Below are positions 32,141 to 43,515 of a stretch of 64,000 bases of DNA, one piece after another. A model generated the notes under the pieces. It did no database searches. It was given only the letters and a program-made list of their open reading frames with translations, and was not told where the DNA came from. How positions within the stretch are numbered: the first letter of the stretch is position 1; every line of letters begins with the position of its first letter. Source of the DNA: Hippopus hippopus (Eukaryota; Mollusca; Bivalvia; Cardiida; Cardiidae); NCBI GenBank assembly GCA_946811185.2, contig OX328106.1, positions 7,358,777 through 7,422,776 on the forward strand. Direction: 5' to 3'. Made by a program: the position numbers and the translations under genes.

Positions 32141-32397
32141 CTGAGCCACGCTCTGTGAAATGGGGGCTTAATGCATCTGCAAAATGTTTCGGCCCAGGTC
32201 AGCCTGCGCATTCCGCGCAGGCTGACCTGAGCCGAAACCTTTTGCTATTGGTCAATTTTTCTGCATGTCCAAGGACTAGTGTACCCCATGATTCAGTCAA
32301 TTGTTACACAAATTAGATTTTATGGATCCAAAATTATGACTTGCTTGGTATCATGCATCAAGGAAATTGCATTAAGCCCCCTTTCACAGAGCATATC
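32141..32397 (-). mobile_element. Family B MITE, minus orientation
   Basis: CTGAGCCACGCTCTGTGAAA to TTTCACAGAGCATATCTG. Hairpin CCCAGGTCAGCCTGCGCATT has a few mismatches. It directly precedes a family A copy. Confidence 0.9.
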
Positions 32398-32411
32398 TGT
32401 TTTGTCCAATT

Positions 32412-32634
32412 TTGTCCTTTACCTAACAATCACAAGTTTTAATAACACTGTTGAATATGACTTTTGAAATATTATTAGAAAGAGAAAATTCTTGTAACCA
32501 TCATTTGCTCATTTTCTGCCACAATGTTTTCTATCCGAAGACAACTTTCAGCATTTGAGCTGTATTTATTTTTTCTTCTGCAAATGTTTTCTGTATGAAC
32601 GAGTCTAAAATTTTGCAATCTGGTACAAAGTTAA
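32412..32634 (+). mobile_element. Family A MITE, diverged but full length
   Basis: GTCCTTTACCTAACAATCAC to TCTGGTACAAAGTTAA. The hairpin is poor (TTCTTGTAACCATCATTTGC), so this is one of the oldest full-length copies. Confidence 0.75.
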
Positions 32635-32819
32635 TAACAGACTGATGAACGAATGGTGTATGCCAAAATGAAGCTATTCTTAGATGAGTTGATTAGAACA
32701 GAACAGAATAGAACAGAACATTTATTGGTAGAACTTGAACTACAAAGCAGTTCATCGTTTTTACAATACCAAGTACAACTTAGCATTTTGTGGTTAAGGG
32801 AGATATTTCTCGTGACAAC

Positions 32820-32823
<4 letters not shown>

Positions 32824-32875
<52 letters not shown>
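32824..32875 (+). repeat. GA dinucleotide microsatellite
   Basis: About 26 uninterrupted GA units. Confidence 0.95.
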
Positions 32876-32877
<2 letters not shown>

Positions 32878-33077
32878 GATGTGGACAGATAATGGAAATA
32901 AATAACGTTACCAGCGAGAGTAATACGAAGTCGTGTGCAATACAGTTACAACAACAACAATATCCAGAGATCACAGAGAAAAAAAATCAGTCACCACAGA
33001 AATATACCGCGACAGAAGAATTTGAAATATAGTTTTATTGTTGTATAATTGAGATAAGTAATGATACGATGAGTACA

Positions 33078-33156
33078 TGCAAAAACATTGTGGCAAAAGG
33101 ATAAAATGTCCGTTACGAGCAATTTTTCTCATAACAACAATGTTTTCAAAATCGTA
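33078..33156. repeat. Family A hairpin remnant
   Basis: AAAAACATTGTGGCAAAAGG and AACAATGTTTTCAAAATCG are the outer arms. Confidence 0.6.
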
Positions 33157-34501
33157 TGCAGGGGGACTATGAGTTAATTAAGCCTTCGCGCTGTAAAGAT
33201 TTAGAATTGTTTGTCGACTGCCAAAATCTCTTGACAAACGTCACGAAAGAAAACACAAGTTCTATTTGATAGTTTTTGATGTTAAATAACAAGGGGTCAT
33301 TAAAGCCATCTGTCCAATAATTTGTCGAGAAGGACATAACAAAATGATTGAATGGCTTGTCATTTTTTCTTTTTCAGGTTGCAACACAACAAACGCAATG
33401 TTTCTGTAATTTTACTGCATACACGGCTTTAAACCTAGAACTCATACAATTTTTCTCAGTGCCATTAGAAACATTTTTCAGAACACGACTTGGAAGAAAG
33501 AACCTCTTGGAATACGATAAATCAACAATTATTATACAGTTTCAATAATTCGTGAATGCATATGGAACCTTGGGCAAATTCGCGATATTACGTGGAACAA
33601 ACGATTTCCCAATATGGCATTATGTTTTCGTTAGTAGTCTTCTGTTGAACATGAAGGTGCAGACGGTCGTTGGCCAAGTTATGACAAGTCAAACCTATTT
33701 CTTTTTCCTTTAAAAGGAGTAAAAAGCTTGCTAAAAGTAGACTGATAAACTTTTCAGTAAGTTAGAAGGGCATTTACTTGTTACTGTCTAGATGGACAAT
33801 GGAAAACAGTTTTTCAAAGTCACCGTTTACTATTCCTACCACGTCAAGACAATTCAAAAAGGCCGATGCTAATGCGAAAGATGCAGAAAGTCATATAGCG
33901 ACCATATTCAAGATTCTTTTTAACTATGTTCTGACTTTTAAAGTAAGACTTACCACGTGATTTGCTGAGAAGTTCTCTGTTTGTTACGGGAAGATCTTAA
34001 TTTAATTAAAACAATATGCAAGCAAAATATTACCATCCTTTGCATACCAAAGATGTTTATGAAATGACTTAAATCAAATCTAGAAATCTGCAGGGCAAGC
34101 AAATAGTACAGATAACTGTCCCCGAATGCGATTTTAGTTTTTGGTGCATCACCCTCGGGTATAGAGACGTGTGCATGTTTAACCCTCATATTTTCACAAA
34201 TTGGTGACAATACTAGAATTTAAACATGCCTGTTGCTTGCGTACTTTCGTTTTTTTCCCCGACATTTACATGTTAAAAACGATTAATAACAGCACTATAT
34301 AGGTAATGAAATGTCTATAGTTTGTCCTTGGTCATGTGTGTCTCTGAAAAATAATTGCATTTCGCTGCATAACAGATTAAGCCGACTAAACAGAAAGCCA
34401 ATACAGCACTGTAGTTTTACTACCGGAAAATTCACGGTGGAATTCAGACGGTACGGTGCACAATAAATGTGCAAATATGAAAAGAAGTATCGTAAACGTT
34501 T
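33157..34501. other. No feature seen
   Basis: AT-rich, unassigned. It could hold diverged upstream LINE sequence, but I could not recognise any. Confidence 0.4.
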
Positions 34502-34988
34502 GATTTAATTTTTAAACAAAGACTTGTTAACATTTTTAAACAGAACTGGTTCGAAAGTGTATCCCAGTCGACTATCCTTCCAACATATGTAATCTTCAAA
34601 TCTGAACATTTCATAGAAAAGTATTTAGAAATTCTGCCTCGTCAATATAGAATTTATGTTTTTTAAAAAAATTAGATTATCATCCCATTCTTTTAAAACT
34701 GAAACGGGCAGATTTGGACCTAATAGAACTGAAAGAAGTCAACGCCATTGTGAAATATGTAAAGAAAATGACATTGAAGATGAATACCATTTCATTATTA
34801 AATGCAAAAAATACGATCATCTGAGACCAATCTATTTAAAGAAATATTTCTATTTAAAACCTAGTATGCAAAAATTCATTTATCTCATCCAATCAGAAAG
34901 TGAAAAAACTCTGCTTAATTTGGGAAAATACATAAAATCTGCATTCAAAGTCAGAAATAACACAATTAATTCCATGAGGACCGATTAA
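34502..34988 (+). mobile_element. LINE retrotransposon fragment, 3' end of the reverse transcriptase ORF, frameshifted
   Basis: Two adjoining frames together read as the C-terminal end of a non-LTR (Jockey/CR1/L2-like) ORF2. The first frame, from about 34502, contains the typical NWFESV and LPRQYRI segments and stops at 34664-34666. The second frame, open from 34656 to the stop at 34988, has RLSSHSFKTETGRF and then a zinc knuckle CEIC...IEDEYHFIIKC (C-x2-C-x9-H-x4-C), the usual C-terminal knuckle of these elements. The frame change falls in a run of T followed by a run of A, a likely slippage deletion or insertion. The catalytic reverse transcriptase and endonuclease regions are absent, as expected for a 5'-truncated copy. 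It cannot be active. The clade is a guess from the knuckle; the class is secure. Confidence 0.85.
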
Positions 34989-35470
34989 TATGTCGTTTTT
35001 TTTCTTGAATGTAACTCTATTTATATTTTCTTAATTATTGTGATGTTGTCGTAATTATAAGTCATTAACCCTTTACCAAACAATTTCGATTTTCAAAAAC
35101 CCTAAGGAGGAAAGCTTTGGAAGTCATTGTAGAAATGAAGAAAATACTGGTAACCAGTGTTTTCTCCTTTTCATTTTTTTTTTACCCTTTGAAAGACAGA
35201 AACTGTTTTTTTAGTAACTTTTAAATGTCGTATACAAGTATTTCCATTTTGGATCAGTCTAAATTTGTAAAAAGTTATTACTGAAATGTTTTAGTTTTCA
35301 CTATGATTATGACTACGTTTATAGCCATAAACACGATATTAATATGTATGCTTCTTCCAGAGAGAATGTCTTCAACCTTTGGTAACTGCTACGTGTAAAT
35401 GTATTATGTATATAATTATATTGTGTATTTATGACCAGAAGCTGTATCAGCTTACTTCAATAAACATTGC
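34989..35470 (+). mobile_element. Probable 3'UTR and tail of the same LINE, split by a MITE
   Basis: Sequence after the LINE stop continues as AT-rich DNA to an AATAAA at 35459-35464, a usual LINE 3' end. A complete family A MITE (35065-35279) sits inside it, so the LINE inserted first and the MITE later. The LINE boundary at the right is approximate. Confidence 0.5.
35065..35279 (+). mobile_element. Family A MITE inside the LINE 3'UTR
   Basis: TTAACCCTTTACCAAACAAT at the left is a perfect family end; the right end is eroded. The hairpin loop is CTGGTAACCAG and the right arm is shortened. Confidence 0.85.
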
Positions 35471-35799
35471 CTTGGCTTGATTATTGAGACTAGGCTAGCA
35501 AGAAGATTTTTTGTCTCATCAAAATCTTGTTTCTCCTTGGCAGAAAATAGAGTCATAAATTTTCTGTCCATGAGTCATAAAATTTAAACCCATTTTAAAC
35601 AAACAGTTGCGATGTAATTAATAATCTGTCTAAATGCCACAAATATTTACCATTCTTTACAGTCTGTCATTTATAAATGCAGGCTTCAGTACGGACATTT
35701 ATACCGCGCTTAAGTAAATTTGTTTTTAAAAAAGCGTCAAATTATTCCGTTGAAAGCAAACCAGAAGAGGAAAGACAAGAAGGCATGAGGATACACAAC

Positions 35800-36240
35800 G
35801 TCCACTGTTGATTCAGAGCCTTAGATAAATGGGATAATTGTAGCAAGAAATATCCTATCAAGTTTTCTACTGATTATACACATCGCTTAAGGGCTCATAC
35901 ATATTGGCTATTATTTTAACATAGTAACTAGGAAATGGAGCAGAATTTAGATTTTCTTCACACCAGTTAAGAATAGAAACAGGGAAATAAGGCATCAACA
36001 GAGTGGAGAGAAATTTAGACATCTGCACTTGTTGTAATAGAAAATGTGATCGAAGATGAATATCAATTTGATAAGCTTGTCCAAATTACGTCACAGTAGA
36101 TTAAGAACCACGTTCATATACATGAAAAAGGTATCCCTATAAACGCCCGGACATGGTTTAGTTTATGATATTATTGAAATTTAAAAATGGGAACAGCCTC
36201 TTAAGTTAAGCAAAGCTTTATGCGAAGATCGGAGAATTTA
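35800..36240 (+). mobile_element. Older, heavily decayed LINE 3' remnant
   Basis: Shifting frames match the neighbouring LINE fragment: QLRIETGK near 35964, INRVERNLDICTCCN up to about 36038, VIEDEYQF at 36046-36069 and RPDMV near 36148. Several stops and frameshifts interrupt it, so it is clearly dead and older than the copy at 34.5 kb. The two lie head to tail in the same orientation. Confidence 0.65.
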
Positions 36241-37280
36241 AACAATAACATTGAGGAAGTATATGTTTTCTGTTTGTCTCGTGTATGGCCATTTTTTTCA
36301 TTACCTCATTACGAGGTATGTGCCTCTTTTTCTATGTCATTTATTTTTTATAATCTTGTTTTCATAAAGTACATCTATTTACTTTCATTTTTATAAATTA
36401 TTATCAACATCTGTATTTTTTATGGATAATTTCTGTAAGGCTTTTCAATTGCATGTTACTGTATCATTATTTCATAATTTATGACAAGAAAGCATTAAGT
36501 TTAACTTAATAGAGTTATTTATTCTAAAACTTGAAATTAAGCATCTAATATTGCTTTACTTTAGCTTTGTGTTAACCTTATATTGTGCAATAATCGATCC
36601 ATGATGTCATTGTAATAAAATTCAACTTAAAGATTCAGATTTGAAAATTAATAACTGAACCCTAAACAAAAGTTTTGCAGTTGTGCTGTATATTATATCA
36701 AAACAAAGGTGACTTCTAGAAGCGCCAAAGTTATCATTTGGTGTGAATGGCATTCCTACACACCGTTGTCGTAGTGAGGTTTTAAAAGGACCTCAGGATA
36801 AATCATTTCGATGAAGCAAAAGTAATTCCAAAGTCGGGCACGCGCTGTCCGGGTTTCAGTCACTCCGTATCTTTAATGAAAACGTCGGGACCTTTGAGCT
36901 TTAGGTATACGAACACAATTTTAATTCGTTTTGCGTAATTTGAAATGTTAAATTGTTTAGGGGACATCATTTAACTAGATAACGGTCGGCGGTATTATGT
37001 TTATCTACTGTTAAAAGTTATTATAAATGCGACTGGGAGTCACACATTTCCGGCGAAATATTACAATAACATTGAAGTATTACTACGCCAGATTGTTAGA
37101 TAAAAGAGCTTTGATCTGACCGCTATGATGTTTATACTAAATTCTTCGATTTCAATTTCATTGTTTGACTTTATCATCTTTTTAAGTCGACTTTGAAGGG
37201 GAACAGTGACAAGTTGAAGAAAATTTAAAGCTTCGTTACGTAAGAAAGATTTAATGAACACGATATGACAAGATATACTA
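36241..37280. other. No feature seen
   Basis: AT-rich DNA; possible decayed LINE 3' sequence up to about 36340. Confidence 0.45.
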
Positions 37281-37418
37281 TGATAACTTGTATACATGTG
37301 GAATAATGGGGTCTTCAAATGACCGTGGACCGTATTTACCAACTGTACTTACTTCCAACTTCGTGCAAAACATGAATATATTCATATCTTGTAGCTAGAT
37401 GCATAATACATATAGTCT

Positions 37419-37666
37419 GCAAACACGCGAAAAGGGGCTTTCGGACATTTGCGTAAAGTGCCGTCTCGGATCAGCCTGCGCAGTCCGCGCAGGCTGATCC
37501 GAGACGACACTTTCAGATCGTGTGTGATTTTCTGTTTCACGCAAGTCTACTGTAGGACAAAATCTAATGTTGACGTAAAGTGCCGTCTCGGATTAGCCTG
37601 CGCGGACTGCGCAGGCTGATCCGAGATGACACTTTACGCAAATGTCCGAATGCGTGTTGCAGGCCA
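37419..37666. mobile_element. Palindromic element with two GC-rich hairpins
   Basis: The ends GCAAACACGCGAAAAGGGGC and ATGTCCGAATGCGTGTTGC are inverted. Inside, two hairpins each carry AGCCTGCGCAGTCCGCGCAG-like arms flanked by AAAGTGCCGTCTCGGAT. Related in style to family B but with different flanks. Confidence 0.8.
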
Positions 37667-37669
37667 TAT

Positions 37670-37897
37670 AGACCATGCTCTATGAACAGGGAGTTTAATG
37701 CATCTGCAAAAAGTATCAGCCTGAGCAGTCTGCGCAGGCTGATTTGGGTCGAAACTTTTTGGTATTGGTCAATTTCTTGCATGTCATAGGACCACTAAGG
37801 CGGTTTTAGAAAACATTTTATGGATCCATAGCTATGTGATGACCTGCTTAGTGCATCACGGAGATGCGTTAAACGCAGTTATACCGGAGCATTGGTC
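37670..37897 (-). mobile_element. Family B MITE, minus orientation, diverged
   Basis: GACCATGCTCTATGAACAGG to ATACCGGAGCATTGGTCATA. Part of the left arm of the hairpin is missing. Confidence 0.82.
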
Positions 37898-38061
37898 ATA
37901 CACTGTGATAACTCGTACAAGTATACACATGGAAAAATAGGTTCTTCCATTGATAGTGGACCGTATTTACCAACCGTTCTGAATATTTTTTTCTCTAATA
38001 ATTATTTCTAAATATGACAATCTGATAGGAACAACTTACCTAATGAGCTAGTCTTGGAATT

Positions 38062-38082
38062 AAAAAAAAAAAAAAAAAAAAA
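38062..38082 (+). repeat. Poly-A run
   Basis: About 21 A in a row, with no recognisable retroposon in front of it. Confidence 0.85.
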
Positions 38083-39282
38083 TACAGAGTAGTTGGTTGA
38101 ATACATCGAATCTTTGTGGTTTCGATTTTTACTACAGGTTTCCGTCTCAAAAAGAACTGACACCTAGCTTCTTGTTAACTTCACCACCAGAATAATGTTG
38201 ACAGGCCTAATTATTGTACATAGAATATGCAATTTTGGTTTATGAGCAAAAACTGGTAAAATGTTTTAGTAAGATAGTCCGTAAGCTTACATTCGACCAT
38301 AAGGGTGCACAAACTACCTCTTGAGCAGATAACTCATATCCAATTTTCTGGGCAGATTCCAACTTGGAGCAAAAATGAAGATATTCGTAGCTTGCAGTCA
38401 TGCATTGCAAAATACATACATGTAAATTACATTCTGTTTTCAAGCCTAACATGTTTCGGTTGGGATACCATATTCTGAGCTTTGGCCGAGTTCTGTGCAG
38501 AGGACAATGTTGGCTCAATCACCATTAATATTAGAATTCATCGCCCAACATTTTGTAATTGATTTTCCGTGTTTTGTAACCCTAAGAGCTAGGTTTCTGC
38601 CAATCAAATGTCGTCTAAGCGCCTTGATGACAACGAACGAATGAATCCAACTGGTTTAAGCGTTCCATGACAGTTGTGCTCCATTATTGGGGTAATTGTC
38701 GGTTCATAGCCTAAAGTGACCCACCATTAATGATCTAATTGGTGAAACGTGGCAAGAAGCTGGCAAAGTTATTGCCTTTTAACAGTTTTGGTAACAATTC
38801 ATCGCTTTCACAATTGATGTGACAAATTAAATTCTTTTCATCGAAAAACCGCGAAAAAGCTCTGAATCGCTAAAACTCCAAATTAGATTAAATTATTCCG
38901 AAGCAAAACTATGAATGTTTCAACCATGTTCTTGATTAAAAAGGACGATATAAATCACTTCTATTGGCATGGATTAAGTCACAATGAAGTCGTATAAAAT
39001 CTGGATGAATTGGTTAAGCATTTTATAGGGTACCTTGTGATTGCGATAGCCTAGATTTTTGACATACGTTTCCGCATTAGTTAGATAGCAAACTCTCTCT
39101 CTCTATATATATATCTCGTTATTAGTAGAATTAACAACTGCCCTTGGGCTCACTATGCGTCCTTTACAACGGGTTTGAATAGTAAAATTGTCAAAAATGC
39201 CGTAATTTGCATGAACTTGACCCATACAGCGAAGCACTGCTCATGTGTCTATATTTTCGTTAAGGCTTCCAAGTTTTTTTTT
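38083..39282. other. No gene seen
   Basis: Unassigned; a short CT/TA run lies at about 39091-39115. Confidence 0.5.
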
Positions 39283-39503
39283 TTAACCCTTAATTTGCTA
39301 AAAAAAATCAAATCAAAAATTTCCAGCCAGTAATGAATATCTATAGTATACTAGTACAGTTTCACAGTTTTGCTCGTCGAAGAAATTTCATTGTATAGGA
39401 CAGAGTAGATCCAAGATCAGACTGCACGTTTTGTTGCGGTCTGATCTTGATCTACACTGTCCGCAAAAGCCCACAAAGTCGCGGTTAGTATCCTAAGCGT
39501 TAA
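39283..39503 (-). mobile_element. Family C MITE, minus orientation
   Basis: TTAACCCTTAATTTGCTAAA to TATCCTAAGCGTTAA, with core GATCAGACTGCACGTTTTGT and a G inserted in the right arm (TGCGGTCTGATC). Confidence 0.8.
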
Positions 39504-39951
39504 AACCAGATTCCATTTGGATGGGAATAGGTAGAGAAGAAATGGTGAAAATTAAGTTCGTGGCCTGTTTTTTTTTTTTGTTTTCCTTTTTTTTTCTAAC
39601 AAGTTTGTACCAATTAATTGGTATACCTCATTTCCATTATGGCCAATAATATTTATTGAGAAATAGGCCTACCATAACCCACCATATTTTGTCCAATAAA
39701 AGATAAAGTAATAATGCCCTATTGATGTACATGTATTTCTGCAGTCAAAATATGTACGACATTGACTCGATTAGTTCATAACATGCTGAAATTAGCTGAG
39801 TTTCTTACTTGGATCATTAAGTACGTTTTTAGGTAGTAAGACTAAAGCATCATTGAAAAAAAATTACCTTGGCTCGTCTTTTGTATCTGAAAGATATCCC
39901 AAAGGCTTGAAGGTATATGGGAGATAGATCTATGGGTGAACTTTTTTTTTA

Positions 39952-40120
39952 ACCTGTTAACAAGCAAATCTTTGTATTAACGTATCTCAAGTAAAGGTCG
40001 TTTTAAAATAGTGTCAAAAAATGAGAAATTGTTAGTAACAAATAATTTCCTCTTTCAAAAAAAAAAATGTTTTCCATATCAGAAAAAAAGGTACTCATTT
40101 CCAGTTTGCCTACAGGCGCC
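39952..40120. repeat. Family A-like remnant
   Basis: AATGAGAAATTGTTAGTAAC and AAATAATTTCCTCTTTC form the core and AAATGTTTTCCATATC resembles the flank. Ends unclear. Confidence 0.45.
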
Positions 40121-40584
40121 TTCGTTTTGGAGCAATTAGGCTTGATGGTAAGGGAGAATTACGTGTGGTTCAAATCTTTTGGGAGCTGAAGTCTTACCCC
40201 TTTCCCCCACCAGCAGAAGGAGGGGGGACTGGTCCCGGCTGTTCCGTGCACCCTCGGTTCCGACTCCCTTTCTTCCTTTAAAGTCTTGAAGGTATTTCTC
40301 TGAGTGAAGCCAAATGTTTTCCCGATATTTTAAACATGGATCTGTTTTTAAACCCTTTCTTCAAGTTTTAATTTTTAATGCTGCCACGGAAAAGGTGGTG
40401 ATGTTTGAGATACTTTCGAATATTCATTTTCACATTATTAGCTTAGAGACACTGGTGGATCAGGTGCAGTGCTCAAAAGAGATGATCAGAAATGTTAAAG
40501 AGAATAGTAATTTTTTGATGTTTTTCTCTGATAAAGGCACACTAGCGGCCAAAATTAAACGATTCGGAAATCAAAATGTAGACA

Positions 40585-40815
40585 ACGTTAATTCATACCA
40601 TTCAAAAGTACGGATACTATTATGGGTCTGATGACGTGTTACAGTGCAATCTGTCAAAGTTCTATTCGCTGGCAGAAAAATGCATTGTAAATGTAAATGT
40701 ATTGTAAAACTAGAACGAAAGTTGGCAAATTTTGTTCTACTTTTACAATAAATGTAAACTGGGACTTTGACAGGCAGTAGTGAAAACATAGTCACATTTT
40801 TGAATGGTACTAGAT
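40585..40815. mobile_element. Palindromic MITE, family F
   Basis: TTCATACCATTCAAAAGTAC at the left and, inverted, AGTACCATTCAAAAATGTGA at the right. The inner hairpin is ACTAGAACGAAAGTTGGCAA with ATTTTGTTCTACTTTTAC. Confidence 0.75.
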
Positions 40816-43437
40816 CTAATTAAATTTGCCTGCATTTTTGACTTCCGAATACAATGTAGTTTACATTTGGCACCTAGCAGGCCCTTGATTACTGATACTC
40901 CATAAAATTTATTATGGAATAATACAGACTCTAAAACAACAATTTCTTTACAATTGTATTATTATCTTTTACTACTTATAGTTATACTTTTTTCCCTATA
41001 ATCTCCCACTATCTCTATTCGTTGTAAGTTTGTCAGTCTAACCTTACCTAAACGGTCACTATATAAATTAAATAAAAATACGCTTGTTAAATTTGCAAGG
41101 AACGTGCTGATCAGAGTTTAATATCGTAGATACCTCTCACCAAAATAATGTTATAGAGACTAGAACAAATATTTGAATACCGGTGAAAATGCAATCTAAT
41201 GGTGATTTTGTGTTATAATTACTCTATGAAATAAATGCAGAGTGCTCTAAACTGAATTTCAAAAAATACTGGCACAATTAGATGAGTTATCATTGCCGTT
41301 CTAATTTTATTCAGAAGCACGTTTTCATATTGCGTTTCATATTGCGATCTGTATCTGTTTTAACCGAGTCTTTTATTTCATGGGCACACATGCAGAAAAC
41401 GTTTGTTTGGCCTCTAACGTATCATTGATTCAACTACACTTCCTATGTCAGCTGTACCAACTGCACGTGCATAGCTGAAGTTTTTTTTTCTTTCCTTTAT
41501 TTAATCCACATCTCATTCTTTGCCAGCATTTTTTAGACAGGTTTCGGATATTGCTTATAATCATTTATTAATCAGTTATGTTCCTAACAACTTTACTGGA
41601 AATAAAAAAATCCTCTGTGAAATTTTGGAGAAGTTCCTATACTTCAATAAATCGATACAAATGCAATATGCAACATTTGTTAAAAATCAATTAATCTTAA
41701 AGCCTAATTTTTCCTTTTTTTCTATCAAAATGTTTATAATTAAAAGAAAACCACGAATGACTGATAATGGTGTTATCTCTTGAATGAAATAACGTGTTTG
41801 AAAGATGATGAAAGTGTTTCGGTATGAAATAAATCATTGCGAAATTGGTGATTTTTTTTTAATGTAACAACATTTTATAATAAAAGGTAAAATTTTCCTC
41901 AAATTTTAGCATAGTTTTCCATTAATTTGCAAGTTATGAATTAAGTACCGTTTTTCAGAAGCTTGTTTAAAAATAAAAACAACAAAGAAATAAAAATGAA
42001 GCCAAATTTAGGACTTAACGACTTCGGAAAAAAATACTTGGATTTTTTAAAAATCATACTTTCTTTTTTGGGTTGCGGGAAGTGAGACTTTTCCCTTTGA
42101 TACCAGTCTATTTAATGACAATATATACTTGTTTGATCGTTTCGAATCAAAGAACACGTGGTATAGGTATGTTAAAGCTTAAAATATTCAAGGCTTTTAG
42201 ATACGGGTATTTTCAGGATAACCTTATATATTTTTGCTAAACGATAATTTGACTATACGTAAAGACCTCATGATCAACTCAAGGTAGCATCCCATGGCGG
42301 AATTTGTGCACAGGCTGAAGGCGTCCTACATTTTGTGATACTGTGGCTTTGTATTCGAAAATATTTTTTATATATTTTGAAAATATTCTTTTTCGTATAA
42401 CTGTGTTCAATATCGACATCAAGAGAAACAAGCCATGTTTGAATAATATGAATCAAATTAGTCGAATCATAAAAATCCAGTTTCAGTTGAGTTTCTTTCA
42501 CATAATTTCGGGTATTCTACAGACATCAACCCTAGGCATATCAAGTCATCCCAAACCAATCCTAGTAAGAATAATTATCAATGAATATCTTTAACTATGA
42601 ATAAAACAGAAGAGACACTTTATTTTAAGACACCTTATTACAGTAATTTTTCCGGTCAACATGTAGTATTGTGATAAACAAATCGTCCAGACGTTCTAAT
42701 CCTACGAATGTTAAAGTGAAGACACATTTATGACAATAAAAATGCGAAATAGCAGTGGTCACTAGCATTCGTTTAGATCAGGCAAAAAAAAGTTTTCTAA
42801 AATAGAGTTTTCTTTTTCTTCCTAGATATATGTTACCACGGTCTAGTGTGGAATACATATTTCAGGTCTAATAAAATGTTTTCAAAGTAAACGTATTCGC
42901 AATATTCTGAATGAAGTAATGACTTAAAGATCAAAATGTGTTTCAACCAGAAAATTCGTTTACAATCGATTTGATACATTGAAGCTACACCTCTTTGAGA
43001 TCACTTTGATCTGGAGCTAATCCTGGCCAAACATTGCTTAAAACCCTATCATCTGTGGTTTAAACACCTGGACCAAAGGAAGATGGCGAACATTTTTGAA
43101 AGTTTTTGTCAGCCATTTTATTACGTCACGTCATGTACCTGTTTCATCGAATCTTCACGCAGAAGATACAATGTTCTAGTAAGAGAGTTTGACGTTTTTC
43201 AGCCAAAAATGCATTTCACACGCTGGAATAAACACATATAGGTAGAACAATTCCTTGTAAAGACTTGCACACCTTTCCATATCAAAATATCATTGGACAA
43301 ACTTCAAAGAAAAATGTCAAGACACGCTCATCCAACTGTTATTCTTTAGTATGCTGTTCTGTAGAGACAAAATTTTCTAGCTGCGTCTTTACTGAATATT
43401 GCAGTTGTCAGGGTATTTGGACCAGAATATAATTGTA
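40816..43437. other. No feature seen
   Basis: This is the longest stretch (2.6 kb) without a recognised repeat or gene. Overlapping frames on both strands at 42274-42594 and one at 41520-41783 have no recognised domain. Confidence 0.5.
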
Positions 43438-43515
43438 AATAATGAGCAGTGCAGGTTCCAGACCAGACTGTAAATCTTGAGCAATTTGATCTTAAATCTA
43501 CAATACACGAAATGT
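43438..43515. repeat. Family C remnant
   Basis: CCAGACCAGACTGTAAATCT and GATCTTAAATCTACAATACA resemble the C core. Ends lost. Confidence 0.35.

Larger units (their letters stand above)
37281..37978 (+). repeat. Pair of direct repeats flanking two MITEs
   Basis: GATAACTTGTATACATGTGG...GTGGACCGTATTTACCAACT (37281-37346) recurs as GATAACTCGTACAAGTATAC...GTGGACCGTATTTACCAACC (37906-37978). Confidence 0.6.
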
